Below, one piece after another: positions 5,167 through 5,363 of a DNA stretch of 5,363 nucleotides. The DNA comes from Clostridia bacterium. Lineage in GTDB: Bacteria; Bacillota; Clostridia; Oscillospirales; CAG-272. How positions within the stretch are numbered: the stretch's first letter is position 1; every line of letters begins with the position of its first letter. The notes under the pieces are model-generated. The model did not search any database. It was not told the DNA's origin and worked only from the letters and a program-made list of their open reading frames with translations. The stretch spans positions 1-5,363 of the forward strand of contig JAFYMA010000053.1 of assembly GCA_017556845.1 (NCBI GenBank), in the 5' to 3' direction. Both the position numbers and the translations under genes were made by a program.

Positions 5167-5363
5167 ATGAAAAAACTTCTTGCCATAGACGGCAACAGTA
5201 TATTAAACAGAGCCTACTACGGAATACGTCCATTGACCACAAAAAACGGTTTATTCACAAACGCCGTATACGGTCTTATAAATACGGTAAGCTCTAACAT
5301 CGAAAGCATACAGCCCGATTACGCCGCCGTTGCCTTCGATCTGAAAGCCCCCACGTTCCGCCA
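5167..5363 (+). CDS. polA: DNA polymerase I, N-terminal 5'-nuclease domain (partial, runs off the window)
   Basis: First 65 codons of a protein that continues past the window edge. The sequence MKKLLAIDGNSILNRAYYGI, then TKNGLFTNAVYGL (25-37) and DYAAVAFDLKAPTFR (51-65), is the characteristic start of the PolA 5'-to-3' exonuclease (FEN-like) domain. Asp8 in the IDGNS motif is a metal-binding active-site position and FD at 57-58 leads into the next conserved segment. PolA removes RNA primers and fills gaps in replication and repair, in the cytoplasm. The start at 5167 is supported by GGAG (5158-5161), 5 nt upstream of it, and by the near-consensus promoter just before. A stand-alone 5'-nuclease would look the same at this point; full-length PolA is more likely, because clostridial PolA proteins begin this way. 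Confidence 0.88.
   Translation, partial: MKKLLAIDGNSILNRAYYGIRPLTTKNGLFTNAVYGLINTVSSNIESIQPDYAAVAFDLKAPTFR

Overview
The window looks like a low-to-medium GC Gram-positive anaerobe of the class Clostridia, most likely an Oscillospiraceae/Ruminococcus-type gut bacterium. The evidence is the clostridial division-gene order mraZ-rsmH-ftsL-PBP, strong AGGAGG-type ribosome binding sites, near-consensus sigma-A promoters, GTG starts, and a secreted protein with a dockerin domain, a module typical of cellulosome- or amylosome-forming clostridia. The genus is inference only.

Left part (1-3070, minus strand): the start of a dcw (division and cell wall) operon. A consensus promoter (TTGACA, 17 bp, TATAAT; 3042-3070) drives a leader of about 105 nt and then mraZ, rsmH, an ftsL-like gene and a class B penicillin-binding protein gene. 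The leader carries three TCCACA/TGTGGA repeats. The leftmost reads as a perfect DnaA box, and the set is a plausible MraZ operator. The PBP reading frame ends at a stop 24 bases from the window edge, before the catalytic transpeptidase domain, so it is interrupted, frameshifted or affected by an assembly edge.

Middle (3187-3954, plus strand): a ZIP-family (ZupT-like) metal transporter, divergent from the dcw operon. It has a very strong Shine-Dalgarno sequence placed unusually close to its possible GTG/TTG starts. It converges on the next gene, and the two share a strong hairpin at 3961-3993 whose U-tract serves the minus strand.

Right part (4013-5363): a secreted protein on the minus strand with signal peptide, dockerin domain and YkuD-type L,D-transpeptidase domain, then the first 65 codons of polA (DNA polymerase I, 5'-nuclease domain) on the plus strand. 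These two diverge from back-to-back near-consensus promoters whose -35 boxes are 44 bp apart.

Functionally, the dcw genes make and regulate the division septum (MraZ regulator, RsmH rRNA methylase, FtsL scaffold, PBP synthase). The dockerin/L,D-transpeptidase is a second, beta-lactam-independent type of cell-wall enzyme, and its dockerin fusion is the most unusual item here. I saw no CRISPR array, tRNA, rRNA or complete mobile element, and no gene-free stretch exceeds 300 bases.
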